This document shows, one piece after another, positions 7,109-15,261 of a stretch of DNA of 42,368 nucleotides. Under the pieces are notes generated by a model. The model made no database searches and was not told the origin of the DNA. It worked only from the letters and a program-made list of their open reading frames with translations. This stretch comes from Candidatus Omnitrophota bacterium (GTDB lineage Bacteria; Omnitrophota; Gorgyraeia; Gygaellales; Profunditerraquicolaceae), in contig JAKLQX010000059.1 of the NCBI GenBank assembly GCA_022013085.1, forward strand, positions 1-42,368. Reading direction: 5' to 3'. Position numbers and translations under genes: made by a program. Position 1 is the first letter of the stretch. Each line of letters opens with the position of its first letter.

Positions 7109-7852
7109 ATGATTCCCTTGAAGTCGGAAAAAGACCTGCAGATGTTAAGCCGATCTGGGAAAATTTTGGCAGGCGTAATGAAGAGAGTAAGAAAATTTGT
7201 GCGGGCGGGGATCACAACTGCTGATATTGATCGCTATAGCGAAGAGTTGATTTTAAAAGAAAAAGCTATACCTGCTTTTAAAGGTTATAAAGGTTTTCCG
7301 GCATCGGTTTGCGTTTCAGTAAATGATGAGATTGTGCATGGTATCCCGGGAGCAAGGGTTATTTTAGACGGGGATATTGTGAGTATAGATTTAGGTGTGA
7401 ATTATCAAGGTTATTTCTCAGATGCTGCCGTAACTTTAGCAATTGGCCGCGTTCAGAGTGATAAAAAGAAGTTGATTGAGGTAACTAGCCAGGCTCTTGA
7501 TATAGGTATTAAGCAGTGCTGCGTGGGAAATAATTTAAGTGATATTTCTCATAGTATTCAAAATTTTGTAGAAGGACGCGGGTTTCAAGTTGTGAGGCAA
7601 TTTGTTGGCCATGGGATAGGTCAAACTTTGCATGAAGAGCCTGAAATTCCTAATTTTGGGAAACCGCATTTAGGCCCACAATTAAAAAGCGGAATGGTTC
7701 TGGCAATTGAGCCGATGGTAAATATGGGTAGTTGGGAAGCTCAGATTGCCGCTAATGGTTGGACAGCAGTAACTTGCGATGGCGCAAGCTCTGCGCATTT
7801 TGAACACACAGTTGCTATTACCGATAAAGGGCCGGTAATATTGACAAAATAA
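7109..7852 (+). CDS. map: Type I methionine aminopeptidase
   Basis: This metalloprotease removes N-terminal Met from nascent proteins. The 247-aa product begins directly after the adk stop. Metal ligands are visible in VSIDLGVNYQGYFSDAAVT (two Asp), FVGHGIGQTLHEEP (His) and VLAIEPMVNMG (Glu), with a further Glu in HFEHTVAIT. A family III structured element follows before infA. Confidence 0.97.
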   Translation: MIPLKSEKDLQMLSRSGKILAGVMKRVRKFVRAGITTADIDRYSEELILKEKAIPAFKGYKGFPASVCVSVNDEIVHGIPGARVILDGDIVSIDLGVNYQGYFSDAAVTLAIGRVQSDKKKLIEVTSQALDIGIKQCCVGNNLSDISHSIQNFVEGRGFQVVRQFVGHGIGQTLHEEPEIPNFGKPHLGPQLKSGMVLAIEPMVNMGSWEAQIAANGWTAVTCDGASSAHFEHTVAITDKGPVILTK

Positions 7853-7854
7853 CA

Positions 7855-7969
7855 GTTATCTCCCTCGCGTAAACGCTTGATAATTTCTTCGAAATTATCG
7901 CGCACGCTCGGGATAAATTCACGCATTAACTTACTCACACAACGTGCTCGTAAGTTAAGCGTTCATTTA
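7855..7969 (+). repeat. Family III structured element, copy 1 (map-infA)
   Basis: The outer stem is TTATCTCCC (7856-7864) with GGGATAA (7910-7916), enclosing an ATAATTTC/GAAATTAT hairpin (7880-7898). A second stem, CGCATTAACTTAC (7922-7934) with GTAAGTTAAGCG (7950-7961), is capped by CAC-AAC-GTG (7938-7946). The element ends right at the infA ATG with no recognisable SD. Copy 2 at 8389-8510 shares the stems almost exactly but has unrelated, equally self-complementary apical hairpins. Confidence 0.85.
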
Positions 7970-8188
7970 ATGCCGAAAGAAGACCTCATAGAAACAGAAG
8001 GTAAGATTATTGAAGCATTGCCGAACGCAATGTTTAAGGTAGAGCTGGAGAATGGGCATGTGGTTTTGGCGCATGTTTCAGGTAAGATGCGTATGAATTT
8101 TATCAGGATTCTTCCGGGGGATAAAGTAAAGTTAGAACTTTCTCCTTACGATCTAACGCGTGGGAGAATTACGTTTAGGGTGAAATAA
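7970..8188 (+). CDS. infA: Translation initiation factor IF-1
   Basis: IF-1 is an OB-fold factor that binds the 30S A site during initiation. The 72-aa product, [19 protein letters not shown] onward, is nearly collinear with the family to its end ([15 protein letters not shown]). The frame is open upstream to 7877, but that stretch is family III repeat and the family begins at this Met. There is no SD directly upstream. The stop overlaps the ATG of family I copy D in a TAATG junction. Confidence 0.97.
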   Translation: MPKEDLIETEGKIIEALPNAMFKVELENGHVVLAHVSGKMRMNFIRILPGDKVKLELSPYDLTRGRITFRVK

Positions 8189-8266
8189 TGAACCCCGCAC
8201 CTTTTAAATATTCAACTACTAAAGCTGTCTGGTTTAATAAATTAAATATGAAAGAAGGTGCGGGGT
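8188..8266 (+). repeat. Family I intercistronic element, copy D (infA-rpmJ)
   Basis: The left arm ACCCCGCACCTT (8192-8203) pairs perfectly with AAGGTGCGGGGT (8255-8266). A diverged internal copy, AAAGCTGTCTGGTTT (8221-8235), lies in the loop. It is preceded by ATGAA overlapping the infA stop and followed by TGAA, so TGAA occurs at both ends. The right arm gives rpmJ its GTG start and SD-like AAGGTG. Confidence 0.86.
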
Positions 8267-8268
8267 GA
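8188..8268 (+). CDS. Small coupling ORF across family I copy D (26 aa)
   Basis: An uninterrupted 26-codon frame starts at an ATG overlapping the infA TAA and ends in a TGA overlapping the rpmJ GTG. The peptide starts [11 protein letters not shown] and ends NMKEGAG. Start and end match the equivalent ORF at 31926. Both junctions overlap, so a ribosome leaving infA could restart here and then restart at rpmJ. Whether the peptide itself has a function is unknown. Confidence 0.42.
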   Translation: MNPAPFKYSTTKAVWFNKLNMKEGAG

Positions 8269-8378
8269 AAGTTAAAGCATCGGTGCGGAAGATTTGCGAT
8301 AAGTGTAAAGTAATCAGAAGAAGAGGCGTAGTGCGCGTAATTTGTGCAACTGCCAAACACAAACAAAGACAAGGGTAA
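8265..8378 (+). CDS. rpmJ: 50S ribosomal protein L36
   Basis: L36 is a small zinc-ribbon protein of the 50S subunit. The 37-aa product [20 protein letters not shown]...[12 protein letters not shown] matches the family over its full length. The cysteines CDKC, the later Cys and the His of AKHKQ form the C-C-C-H zinc site. GTG start in family I copy D. Located between infA and rpsM as in most bacteria. Confidence 0.96.
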   Translation: MKVKASVRKICDKCKVIRRRGVVRVICATAKHKQRQG

Positions 8379-8388
8379 GTAAGGAAGG

Positions 8389-8510
8389 TATCTCCCGCCT
8401 CAGAAGCTATGCCAAAATTTTCTACGATAATTTTGGCATATTCGGCGGGATAAATTCACGCATTAACTTACTCTCCGCCTACGGCGGATCGTAAGTTAAG
8501 CGTTCATTTA
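8389..8510 (+). repeat. Family III structured element, copy 2 (rpmJ-rpsM)
   Basis: The outer stem is TCCCGCC (8393-8399) with GGCGGGA (8444-8450), enclosing an 11-bp hairpin ATGCCAAAATT (8409-8419)/AATTTTGGCAT (8429-8439). The second stem CGCATTAACTTAC (8459-8471)/GTAAGTTAAGCG (8491-8502) is capped by TCCGCC-TAC-GGCGGA (8474-8488). The two stretches flanking the caps are identical to copy 1 over 27 and 23 bases. The rpsM SD AAGGAG (8511-8516) follows at once. Confidence 0.86.
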
Positions 8511-8521
8511 AAGGAGCAGAT

Positions 8522-8932
8522 ATGCCAAGAATTATAGGTGTTGATATACCTAAAGAAAAGAGAGTGGAGATCGCGCTTACTTATTTATATGGTGTAGGCC
8601 GGTCACTTTCGAACGTCATACTTAAAGAAGCCGGGATTAATCCAGATAAACGCGCTAAAGACTTAAGTGAAGAGGAGATTTCACGGATTACTGCTATTCT
8701 GCAAAAAAGTAGCTACCGGATTGAAGGAGATTTACGCCGTGATATATCTCAGAATATTAAACGTTTAATGGATATTGGTTCCTGGAGAGGGATGCGCCAT
8801 AAAAAGGGGCTTCCGGTTCGCGGCCAGCGTACACGTACTAATTCGCGTACCAGAAAAGGTAAACGTAGAGTAAATCTTGCAGTAACTAGGAAAGCTGAGC
8901 CAGCAAAAGCTGCGAAGCCAGCAGCAAAATAG
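8522..8932 (+). CDS. rpsM: 30S ribosomal protein S13
   Basis: S13 sits in the 30S head and bridges to the 50S subunit. The 136-aa protein has [39 protein letters not shown] and [14 protein letters not shown], the family hallmarks. Its C-terminus is extended by an Ala/Lys tail ([12 protein letters not shown]). A good SD lies at 8511-8516. rpsK follows after 15 bases. Confidence 0.98.
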   Translation: MPRIIGVDIPKEKRVEIALTYLYGVGRSLSNVILKEAGINPDKRAKDLSEEEISRITAILQKSSYRIEGDLRRDISQNIKRLMDIGSWRGMRHKKGLPVRGQRTRTNSRTRKGKRRVNLAVTRKAEPAKAAKPAAK

Positions 8933-8947
8933 AGGAGTAAATATAAT

Positions 8948-9337
8948 ATGGCAACAAAAGAAAAAGCAAAAAAGAAAAAAATCGCCAAAGGGATAACTTG
9001 TGGTATAGCGCATATTCAAGCAAGTTTTAATAATACGATTATTACTATAACTGATAAACAGGGTAATGTTTTGGCTTGGAGTGCTCCTGGTGTTGTGGGT
9101 TATAGTGGTTCTAAAAAATCTACTCCTTTTGCCGCGCAGATAGCAGCAACTGATGCTGCTAGAAAAGCAAAAGAAGTTGGTGTTAAGGAATTGGAAGTTT
9201 ATGTCAAAGGCCCGGGTTTCGGCAGGGAGTCAGCAATTCGCGCGCTCCAGGCAGCGGGTTTGGTGATAACTTTAATTAAGGATGTAACTCCTATTCCTCA
9301 TAATGGTTGTCGTCCCAAGAAGAAAAGGAGAGTCTAA
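8948..9337 (+). CDS. rpsK: 30S ribosomal protein S11
   Basis: S11 forms part of the 30S platform near the mRNA exit and Shine-Dalgarno helix. The 129-aa protein shows [53 protein letters not shown] and the C-terminal [15 protein letters not shown]. Standard length and alpha-operon position; rpsD follows after three bases. Confidence 0.98.
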   Translation: MATKEKAKKKKIAKGITCGIAHIQASFNNTIITITDKQGNVLAWSAPGVVGYSGSKKSTPFAAQIAATDAARKAKEVGVKELEVYVKGPGFGRESAIRALQAAGLVITLIKDVTPIPHNGCRPKKKRRV

Positions 9338-9340
9338 TTT

Positions 9341-9970
9341 ATGGGCCGCTATATTGATGCAGTTTGCAGGTTATGTCGTAGACAGGGCGAGAAACTGTTT
9401 TTAAAAGGGACTAAGTGCCAGACTGAAAAGTGCCCGGCTAACAAAAGGCCTTATCCACCTGGTCAACATGGACAAGGTAGAAGGCAAAAGATTTCTAACT
9501 ATGGCCTGCAGCTGAAAGAAAAGCAAAAGGTTAAAAGAATTTACGGTGTTTTAGAAAAACAATTCCGTAAATATTTTAAAATTGCTTCAAAAACAAAAGG
9601 GGTAACCGGTAAAGTGCTCTTGCAATTATTAGAGCGCAGGCTTGATAATGTGGTATTTCGCATGGGATTAGGTATTTCGCGTTCACAGGCCAGGCAGATT
9701 GTTAGGCATAATTTAATTTCGGTTAATGCCCGTAGGGTTAATATTCCATCTTATCTAGTAGATAAAGATGATCTGGTCGCGATTAACTGTAAAGATAAGG
9801 TAAAGATCAAGATTAAAGATAATCTAGAACTTGCTAAAGACAGGACTGTTCCGGCCTGGCTTGCCTTTTCTGCCATAGAAATGAAAGGCACAGTTTTAAG
9901 GTTACCAGAGAAGAACGATATTCAACAGCCGATACAAGAGCAGTTGATAGTAGAACTATATTCTAAGTAA
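9341..9970 (+). CDS. rpsD: 30S ribosomal protein S4, zinc-containing form
   Basis: S4 nucleates 30S assembly and often autoregulates the alpha operon. The 209-aa protein starts MGRYIDAVCRLCRRQG and has four N-terminal cysteines (CRLC...C...C), the C+ zinc form. The S4 RNA-binding motif follows (LERRLDNVVFRMGLGISRSQ, ARQIVRHNLI). An AT-rich inverted repeat separates it from rpoA. Confidence 0.98.
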   Translation: MGRYIDAVCRLCRRQGEKLFLKGTKCQTEKCPANKRPYPPGQHGQGRRQKISNYGLQLKEKQKVKRIYGVLEKQFRKYFKIASKTKGVTGKVLLQLLERRLDNVVFRMGLGISRSQARQIVRHNLISVNARRVNIPSYLVDKDDLVAINCKDKVKIKIKDNLELAKDRTVPAWLAFSAIEMKGTVLRLPEKNDIQQPIQEQLIVELYSK

Positions 9971-10075
9971 AGTAAAAAGTTAGAACTAAAAAGTAAAAAC
10001 CAAAAGTCAAAATTCAAAAGTTTTAACTTTTAAATTGTAGTTTTACCTTTTACATTTTTACATTTTAGTTAAGAC
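9971..10075 (+). repeat. AT-rich imperfect inverted repeat (rpsD-rpoA)
   Basis: The ends AACTAAAAAGTAAAAA (9984-9999) and TTTTTACATTTTAGTT (10055-10070) are complementary at 15 of 16 positions. The interior is also partly palindromic (AAAAGTTTTAACTTTT around 10015-10030). The rest of the gap to rpoA is AT-rich and ends in a strong SD (AGGAGGA) before 10117. It could be a small palindromic repeat unit or a weak structured leader. No coding potential is seen. Confidence 0.6.
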
Positions 10076-10116
10076 AACAGATTTATTTTTTAATGAAATT
10101 TTACTAGGAGGAACAG

Positions 10117-11109
10117 ATGGGTATGAAATGGAGAGATTTTCAGTTTCCTAAAAAACTTGAATGTGATGAGTCTACTTATACAGATTCCTATGGAAAGTTT
10201 CAGGCTGCGCCTTTTGAAAGAGGTTATGGCGTAACCTTAGGCAATTCCTTAAGAAGGGTTTTACTATCTTCTATTGAAGGAAGCGCGGTTACTTCTATTA
10301 AGATCGCAGGGGTAGCGCATGAGTTTTCTACAATTCCCGGGGTATTGGAGGACGTACCGGAGATAATCTTAAATATTAAAAGTTTAGTTTTAAATTCACA
10401 TTCCAAAATACCCAAAACAATCTATTTAAAGGCAGATAAAAAGGGTGTAGTAAAAGCTAAGGATATCCAGACAGATGAAACAATAGAAATCATTAATCCT
10501 GAGCTGCATATTGCTACCCTTACTAAGGATACGAAGCTTAATATCGAGATGGAGGTTTGCCGAGGCCGTGGCTATGTGCCGGGTGAGTTGAATAAAAAGG
10601 AAGATAAAACTGCGGGGCTAATCTCGGTTGATTCTATATTTACTCCGATTAAGAAAATCAACTATTTCGTAGAGAATACTCGTGTTGGGCAACGCACGGA
10701 TTACGATAAATTAATCATAGAAATTTGGACTAACGGTAGCATTAACCCTAAAGATGCTTTGCTTTATGCTTCTAATATTTTACAGAGGCATTTGGATATC
10801 TTTGTCAACTTTGGCCAGTTACCCGAAGATATTATTGAAGAAGAGCCAGAGATGACCAAAGAGGATGTAGCGCTATATGAAAAGTTAAGGCTGCCGATTT
10901 CTGAGCTTGAGCTATCTGTTAGAAGTTCTAATTGCTTAAGAGAAGCAGGAATTAAGATTATCGCGGATTTAGTTAAGAAAAATGAAGATGAGATGCTTGG
11001 TTTTAAGAATTTTGGCAAGAAGTCGCTTACCGAGATTAAAGAGTTGCTTATGGTTATGGGGCTAACTTTAGGGATACAGGTTGATCCTAAGAAAATTAAG
11101 AAGGGCTAA
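10117..11109 (+). CDS. rpoA: RNA polymerase subunit alpha
   Basis: The alpha subunit dimer nucleates RNA polymerase assembly, and its C-terminal domain contacts DNA and activators. The 330-aa protein has the N-terminal dimerisation signature PFERGYGVTLGNSLRRVLLS and the alphaCTD with LRLPISELELSVRSSNCL and LGFKNFGKKSLTEIKELL. An AGGAGGA SD lies upstream. rplQ follows after six bases, the normal alpha-operon end. Confidence 0.98.
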   Translation: MGMKWRDFQFPKKLECDESTYTDSYGKFQAAPFERGYGVTLGNSLRRVLLSSIEGSAVTSIKIAGVAHEFSTIPGVLEDVPEIILNIKSLVLNSHSKIPKTIYLKADKKGVVKAKDIQTDETIEIINPELHIATLTKDTKLNIEMEVCRGRGYVPGELNKKEDKTAGLISVDSIFTPIKKINYFVENTRVGQRTDYDKLIIEIWTNGSINPKDALLYASNILQRHLDIFVNFGQLPEDIIEEEPEMTKEDVALYEKLRLPISELELSVRSSNCLREAGIKIIADLVKKNEDEMLGFKNFGKKSLTEIKELLMVMGLTLGIQVDPKKIKKG

Positions 11110-11115
11110 AATAAA

Positions 11116-11709
11116 ATGAGACACGCAAAGAAAAGACTCCAATTAGGCCGTTTTACCAGTTGGCATGACGCCACAATAAAAAGTTTGGCCAAGAATGTTG
11201 TTATTTGCCAAAGTATTAAAACTACTTTACACCGGGCTAAAGCAAGCAGACAGTTAATTGAAAAGCTGGTAACTCTGGCTAAAGCAAATACGCTCTTTGC
11301 CCGTAGGCAGGCGCAAAAAATTCTTGGGGAACATAAATTGGTTAATATACTTTTTAACGAGATTGGGCCGCGTTTTGCCAAAAGAAACAGCGGCTTTACC
11401 AGGATTATCAGTTTAGGCATGCGGCGCGGTGATAATGCTGAGATGGTTATTTTTGAGCTTACCGAAATAAAGAAAAAAGAGATTAAGAAGATAAAGCAAG
11501 ATAAAACGCAACGCCTTGCCGCTTCAGATGACAAACGCGCCGCTTCTGTGGTGGATGTAGAAGGCCAAGCAGAAGAAAAAACTATTGAAGAAGTTAAACT
11601 TACACCTGCGCCTGCCATTAAAGAACGGCCAGCTAAAGGTAAGAAGCCACAAACCAAGTTTCTTGGCGGTATAAGGAGCATTTTCAAGAAGAAAAGCGAT
11701 TCTTTGTAA
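11116..11709 (+). CDS. rplQ: 50S ribosomal protein L17 with C-terminal extension
   Basis: L17 lies close to the 50S exit tunnel. The core of about 115 residues (MRHAKKRLQLGRFTSWHDAT ... NSGFTRIISLGMRRGDNAEM) is typical. An extra tail of about 75 residues, rich in Lys, Glu and Ala, continues to 197 aa and ends in a basic stretch (GGIRSIFKKKSDSL). Tails of variable length occur in some L17 proteins; this one resembles nothing I recognise. Last gene of the ribosomal block. Confidence 0.95.
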   Translation: MRHAKKRLQLGRFTSWHDATIKSLAKNVVICQSIKTTLHRAKASRQLIEKLVTLAKANTLFARRQAQKILGEHKLVNILFNEIGPRFAKRNSGFTRIISLGMRRGDNAEMVIFELTEIKKKEIKKIKQDKTQRLAASDDKRAASVVDVEGQAEEKTIEEVKLTPAPAIKERPAKGKKPQTKFLGGIRSIFKKKSDSL

Positions 11710-11726
11710 ATTAAAGAAAAACTTTC

Positions 11727-12908
11727 ATGAAAATAGATACTAGGCTTGCCGAGCGTCTAAAAAAGATTAATCCTTCATCAACCTTGGCGATTACCTCTAA
11801 AGCCAAGAAGTTGAAATCTGAAGGTAAAGATATAGTTAATTTTGCCGCCGGTGAACCTGATTTTGATACCCCGGATTTTATAAAAGAAAAAGCTATTGCA
11901 GCAATAAATTCCGGATTTACGAAATATACCCCTACCACAGGCATCCTCGAATTAAAGAAACTCATCTCTGGAAAATTTCAAAAAGATAATCAGTTATACT
12001 ATTCTCCTGATCAGATTGTTGTCTCCAACGGGGCAAAGCATAGTATTTATAATACTCTGATGGTGCTTTTAAACCGGCGTGATGAAGTGCTTATACCTGC
12101 GCCTTATTGGGTAAGTTATCCTGAGATGGTCAGTCTTTGCGAAGGTATCCCGCGTTTTATTAAAACTAACGCAGAAAATAACTTTAAGATTACCGCGAAG
12201 GATCTGTCAAAACATATTACTGCCAAGTCCAAGGTATTGATTATTAATAGCCCGGCTAATCCAACTGGCGCGGTTTATAGCAGAGTAGAGTTGGAGGAGA
12301 TAGCCAAGATTTGTGTCGACAAAAACATTTTCGTCATAAGCGATGAAATTTATGAGAAGATTATTTTTGACGGGGTAATCCATGAATCCATCGCTAGTTT
12401 TAATAAAGATATTTATAAATTAACTATTACGGTTAATGGCTTATCAAAAAGCCACTCTATGACTGGTTGGCGTATCGGTTATCTTGGAGCTCCGCCTGAT
12501 GTAACCAATGCTATTTCAAATCTACAGGACCATTCAACTTCTAACCCTAATTCTATCGCGCAACATGCTGCTGTGGCTGCATTAAGTGCCCCGGAAGATT
12601 TTACGCATAAACTTTGCCAGGAGTTTGCCCGTAGAAGAGATTATCTCGCTAAGAGGCTTGGCAATTTACCAACTTTAAGTTTTTGTCTGCCGCATGGAGC
12701 CTTTTATATGTTTTGTAATATATCTAAAACAGGGCTTGATTCGATAAGCTTTGCCAGCCGTCTTTTAGATGAGCAGTATGTTTGCGTTATTCCGGGAAAT
12801 AGTTTTGGTGCTGATGATTTTATAAGGATTAGTTTTGCCACAAGCATTGAAGAGTTACAAATTGGAATGGATCGCATAGAAAAGTGGGTAGCTAAAATCA
12901 GCAGGTAG
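11727..12908 (+). CDS. Aspartate-type aminotransferase (class I, PLP-dependent)
   Basis: The 393-aa protein is a fold-type I aminotransferase of the AspB/AspC-like subgroup and probably interconverts aspartate and oxaloacetate using 2-oxoglutarate/glutamate. Visible blocks are NFAAGEPDFDTPDFIKEKA, GFTKYTPTTGILELK, INSPANPTGAVYSRVEL, the PLP-lysine motif VNGLSKSHSMTGWRIGYLG and the late substrate-Arg region FIRISFATS. It directly precedes a cluster of TCA-type genes, which fits an oxaloacetate/2-oxoglutarate link. The exact substrate cannot be fixed from sequence alone. Confidence 0.88.
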   Translation: MKIDTRLAERLKKINPSSTLAITSKAKKLKSEGKDIVNFAAGEPDFDTPDFIKEKAIAAINSGFTKYTPTTGILELKKLISGKFQKDNQLYYSPDQIVVSNGAKHSIYNTLMVLLNRRDEVLIPAPYWVSYPEMVSLCEGIPRFIKTNAENNFKITAKDLSKHITAKSKVLIINSPANPTGAVYSRVELEEIAKICVDKNIFVISDEIYEKIIFDGVIHESIASFNKDIYKLTITVNGLSKSHSMTGWRIGYLGAPPDVTNAISNLQDHSTSNPNSIAQHAAVAALSAPEDFTHKLCQEFARRRDYLAKRLGNLPTLSFCLPHGAFYMFCNISKTGLDSISFASRLLDEQYVCVIPGNSFGADDFIRISFATSIEELQIGMDRIEKWVAKISR

Positions 12909-12939
12909 TATGCAGTAGGCAGTATATAGAAAAAGAATA

Positions 12940-14193
12940 ATGTCAAAAACGATAGCAGAAAAAATATTAAGTAAACACGCGGGCAAAGATTTGTGCGCCG
13001 GAGATTTTGCCTTATGTAAAATTGATTTTTGTTTTGGCCAAGATGGCACCTCATCTATTATTATTGACCGAATCAAGGAGCTGGGAGTAAAGAATTTAAA
13101 AACTAAATTTTGCATGGTGATCGACCATTCCGCGCCAAGTCCGAGTATTGGGGTGTCTAGAGTACATAAGAAGATGCGTGATTTTTCAAAAGCGTTTTCC
13201 ACAAAGATTTTTGATATTGGTTGCGGAGTTTGCCATCAAGTTATTCCCGAATCGGGGTTGGTGCTACCGGGAGATTTAGTAATCGGCGCGGATTCACATA
13301 CTTGCACTTATGGGGCAATCGGCGCATTTTCTACCGGGATGGGTTCTACGGATTTAGCAATTGCTCTTTCTACTGGAAGAAATTGGTTTAAAGTGCCTCT
13401 AACTATAAAGATTATCATAAAAGGAAAATTACCAAGAGGCGTTTTTGCGAAGGATATTATTTTACATATTATTGGAAAACTAAAAGCTGATGGTGCAACA
13501 TATAAAGCAGTTGAATTTTCCGGCCCTGTGATTGATAATATGACTTTAGATGGCCGTTTTACTATCTCTAATATGTTGGTTGAGATGGGGGCAAAGGCAG
13601 GGTTTATGCCAGTTGATAAGAAAACTTTAGCCTGGCTTGCTCAAAGGGTTGGAAAAAATAAGCGTATTGAAAAGATAACTGCTGATAAAAGCGCATTTTA
13701 TGAAAACAAATATGAATTCGATGTTTCTAAATTAAAACCTTCTGTGTCTCTGCCGCATAGTGTTGATAATGTAGCAGATGCTCTTTCTTTAAAGAAGGTA
13801 AAGATTAACCAGGCATTTCTAGGCACATGTACTAATGGCCGGATTGAAGACCTTAAGGCTGCGGCGAAAGTTTTAAATAAACGTAAAGTGCATCCAGAGG
13901 TAAGAATGATTATTGCTCCAAGTTCGCGTCAGGTTTATCTTGATGCTATAAAGAGCGGTTTGGTTGATATATTTATTAAAGCCGGCGCGGCTATTGTTGC
14001 TCCGGGTTGCGGGCCTTGCGTGGGAACGCATAATGGGGTTCCTAGTGATGGTGAAGTAGTTATCTCAACTGCAAACCGCAATTTTAAAGGAAGAATGGGT
14101 AATCCCGCGGCATTTATTTATTTGGCTTCTCCGGCCACAGTAGCTGCTTCTGCAATAAAAGGCTATATAGCTGACCCGAGAAGTTATTTCTGA
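12940..14193 (+). CDS. Aconitase-superfamily large subunit (LeuC-type)
   Basis: This is the catalytic large subunit of a two-subunit [4Fe-4S] hydro-lyase, 417 aa. Cluster ligands are Cys297 (FLGTCTNGRIEDL) and Cys357 and Cys360 (APGCGPCVGTHNGVPSDGE). GADSHTCTYGAIGAFSTGMG is also diagnostic. Sequence type is 3-isopropylmalate dehydratase/homoaconitase. The downstream partners are a LeuD-type subunit, an isocitrate-type dehydrogenase and malate dehydrogenase, so isomerisation of citrate to isocitrate is a real alternative to leucine synthesis. No leuA or true leuB lies nearby. Its small subunit gene is separated from it by a pilT gene. Confidence 0.85.
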   Translation: MSKTIAEKILSKHAGKDLCAGDFALCKIDFCFGQDGTSSIIIDRIKELGVKNLKTKFCMVIDHSAPSPSIGVSRVHKKMRDFSKAFSTKIFDIGCGVCHQVIPESGLVLPGDLVIGADSHTCTYGAIGAFSTGMGSTDLAIALSTGRNWFKVPLTIKIIIKGKLPRGVFAKDIILHIIGKLKADGATYKAVEFSGPVIDNMTLDGRFTISNMLVEMGAKAGFMPVDKKTLAWLAQRVGKNKRIEKITADKSAFYENKYEFDVSKLKPSVSLPHSVDNVADALSLKKVKINQAFLGTCTNGRIEDLKAAAKVLNKRKVHPEVRMIIAPSSRQVYLDAIKSGLVDIFIKAGAAIVAPGCGPCVGTHNGVPSDGEVVISTANRNFKGRMGNPAAFIYLASPATVAASAIKGYIADPRSYF

Positions 14194-14214
14194 TTCTAAA
14201 AGGAGGTAAAGTTT

Positions 14215-15261
14215 ATGGAGATTCGAGATTTACTTTTATTATGTATTGAAAAGAGCGCTTCAGATTTGCATGTTACTGAGAATGAGCCACCTATTTTGCG
14301 CGTAGATGGTAGATTAGTACGCACCTTTTTGGGTGTATTAAATAAACAGGATTTAAAGAGGATGATTTATAGTGTGCTTTCAAATTTTCAAAAGGAGATA
14401 TTTGAGAGAGAATTGGAATTAGATTTTTCACTTGCCCTTCCAGGTTTAGATCGTTTTCGAGTTAATGTGCACCTGCAAAAAGGTTCCGTAGAGGCAGCTT
14501 TTCGTCGTATTCCTTTAGATGTGCCTACCGTTGAGAGCTTAGGTTTGCCGCAAATCATTATTGATCTAGCGCGCAAGCCCAATGGCCTAGTTTTAATTAC
14601 TGGGCCTACTGGTATGGGTAAAACTACTACTTTGGCTGCGATGATTAATCTTATCAATACTGAACGGGAGTGTATGGTAACTTGTATTGAAGACCCTATT
14701 GAGTTTATCTATTCTAATAAAAAAAGTATAGTTAAGCAGCGCGAAGTTTATGCGGATACGCATTCTTTTGCTCAGGCTTTGCGTCATGCTTTACGCCAGG
14801 ATCCTAATGTCATTGTAGTTGGGGAGATGCGCGATTTGGAAACTATTGCAACTGCTTTAACCGCAGCCGAGACTGGGCATCTTGTTTTAGCTACTTTGCA
14901 TACCCCTGATGCGCCACAGACGATCAGCAGAATTATTGATGTTTTTCCTCCGTACCAACAGCAGCAAGTTAAATTACAGCTTTCTGATTGTTTACAGGGA
15001 GTAGTTTCGCAGCTTTTGCTTCCGCATATATCTGGAAAGGGGAGGGTTTTAGCTACAGAGGTTATGATGGCTACTCCTGGTATCCGTAATCTTATCCGCG
15101 AACAACATATTGAACAGATCTCAACGCTTATGCAGACAGGTTTGCAGTATGGTATGCATACTATGGATAAATCTTTAAAAGAGCTAACTCATAAAGGTTT
15201 AATTTCTTTAGATATCGCCATGTCTAAGGTGAAAAACAGTGAAGAGTTTAAACAGCTATGA
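14215..15261 (+). CDS. pilT: Type IV pilus retraction ATPase (PilT/PilU family)
   Basis: A hexameric cytoplasmic motor that powers pilus disassembly. The 348-aa protein has the N-terminal PAS-like segment (KSASDLHVTENEPPILRVDG), Walker A GPTGMGKTT at residues 130-138, the Asp box TCIEDPIEFI, Walker B VIVVGEMRDLETI and the His box GHLVLATLHTPDAPQTI. The SD AGGAGG precedes the ATG. It is oddly placed between the two subunit genes of a hydro-lyase and overlaps the second by four bases. No other pilus gene is in the window. Confidence 0.92.
   Translation: MEIRDLLLLCIEKSASDLHVTENEPPILRVDGRLVRTFLGVLNKQDLKRMIYSVLSNFQKEIFERELELDFSLALPGLDRFRVNVHLQKGSVEAAFRRIPLDVPTVESLGLPQIIIDLARKPNGLVLITGPTGMGKTTTLAAMINLINTERECMVTCIEDPIEFIYSNKKSIVKQREVYADTHSFAQALRHALRQDPNVIVVGEMRDLETIATALTAAETGHLVLATLHTPDAPQTISRIIDVFPPYQQQQVKLQLSDCLQGVVSQLLLPHISGKGRVLATEVMMATPGIRNLIREQHIEQISTLMQTGLQYGMHTMDKSLKELTHKGLISLDIAMSKVKNSEEFKQL

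Noticed and set aside
7877-7969. Longer infA start (additional 31 codons)
   Set aside because: The extension is family III repeat sequence, and IF-1 proteins begin at the M-P-K-E-D position.
365-8268. Family I copies as a CRISPR-like array
   Set aside because: Copies are kilobases apart, gene-separated, have inverted arms rather than regular direct repeats, and no cas genes are present.
12896-12935. Short CAGTAGGCAGTAT-like repetition between the aminotransferase and LeuC-type genes
   Set aside because: It is too short and imperfect to separate from chance, although such words do occur as dispersed repeats in some genomes.
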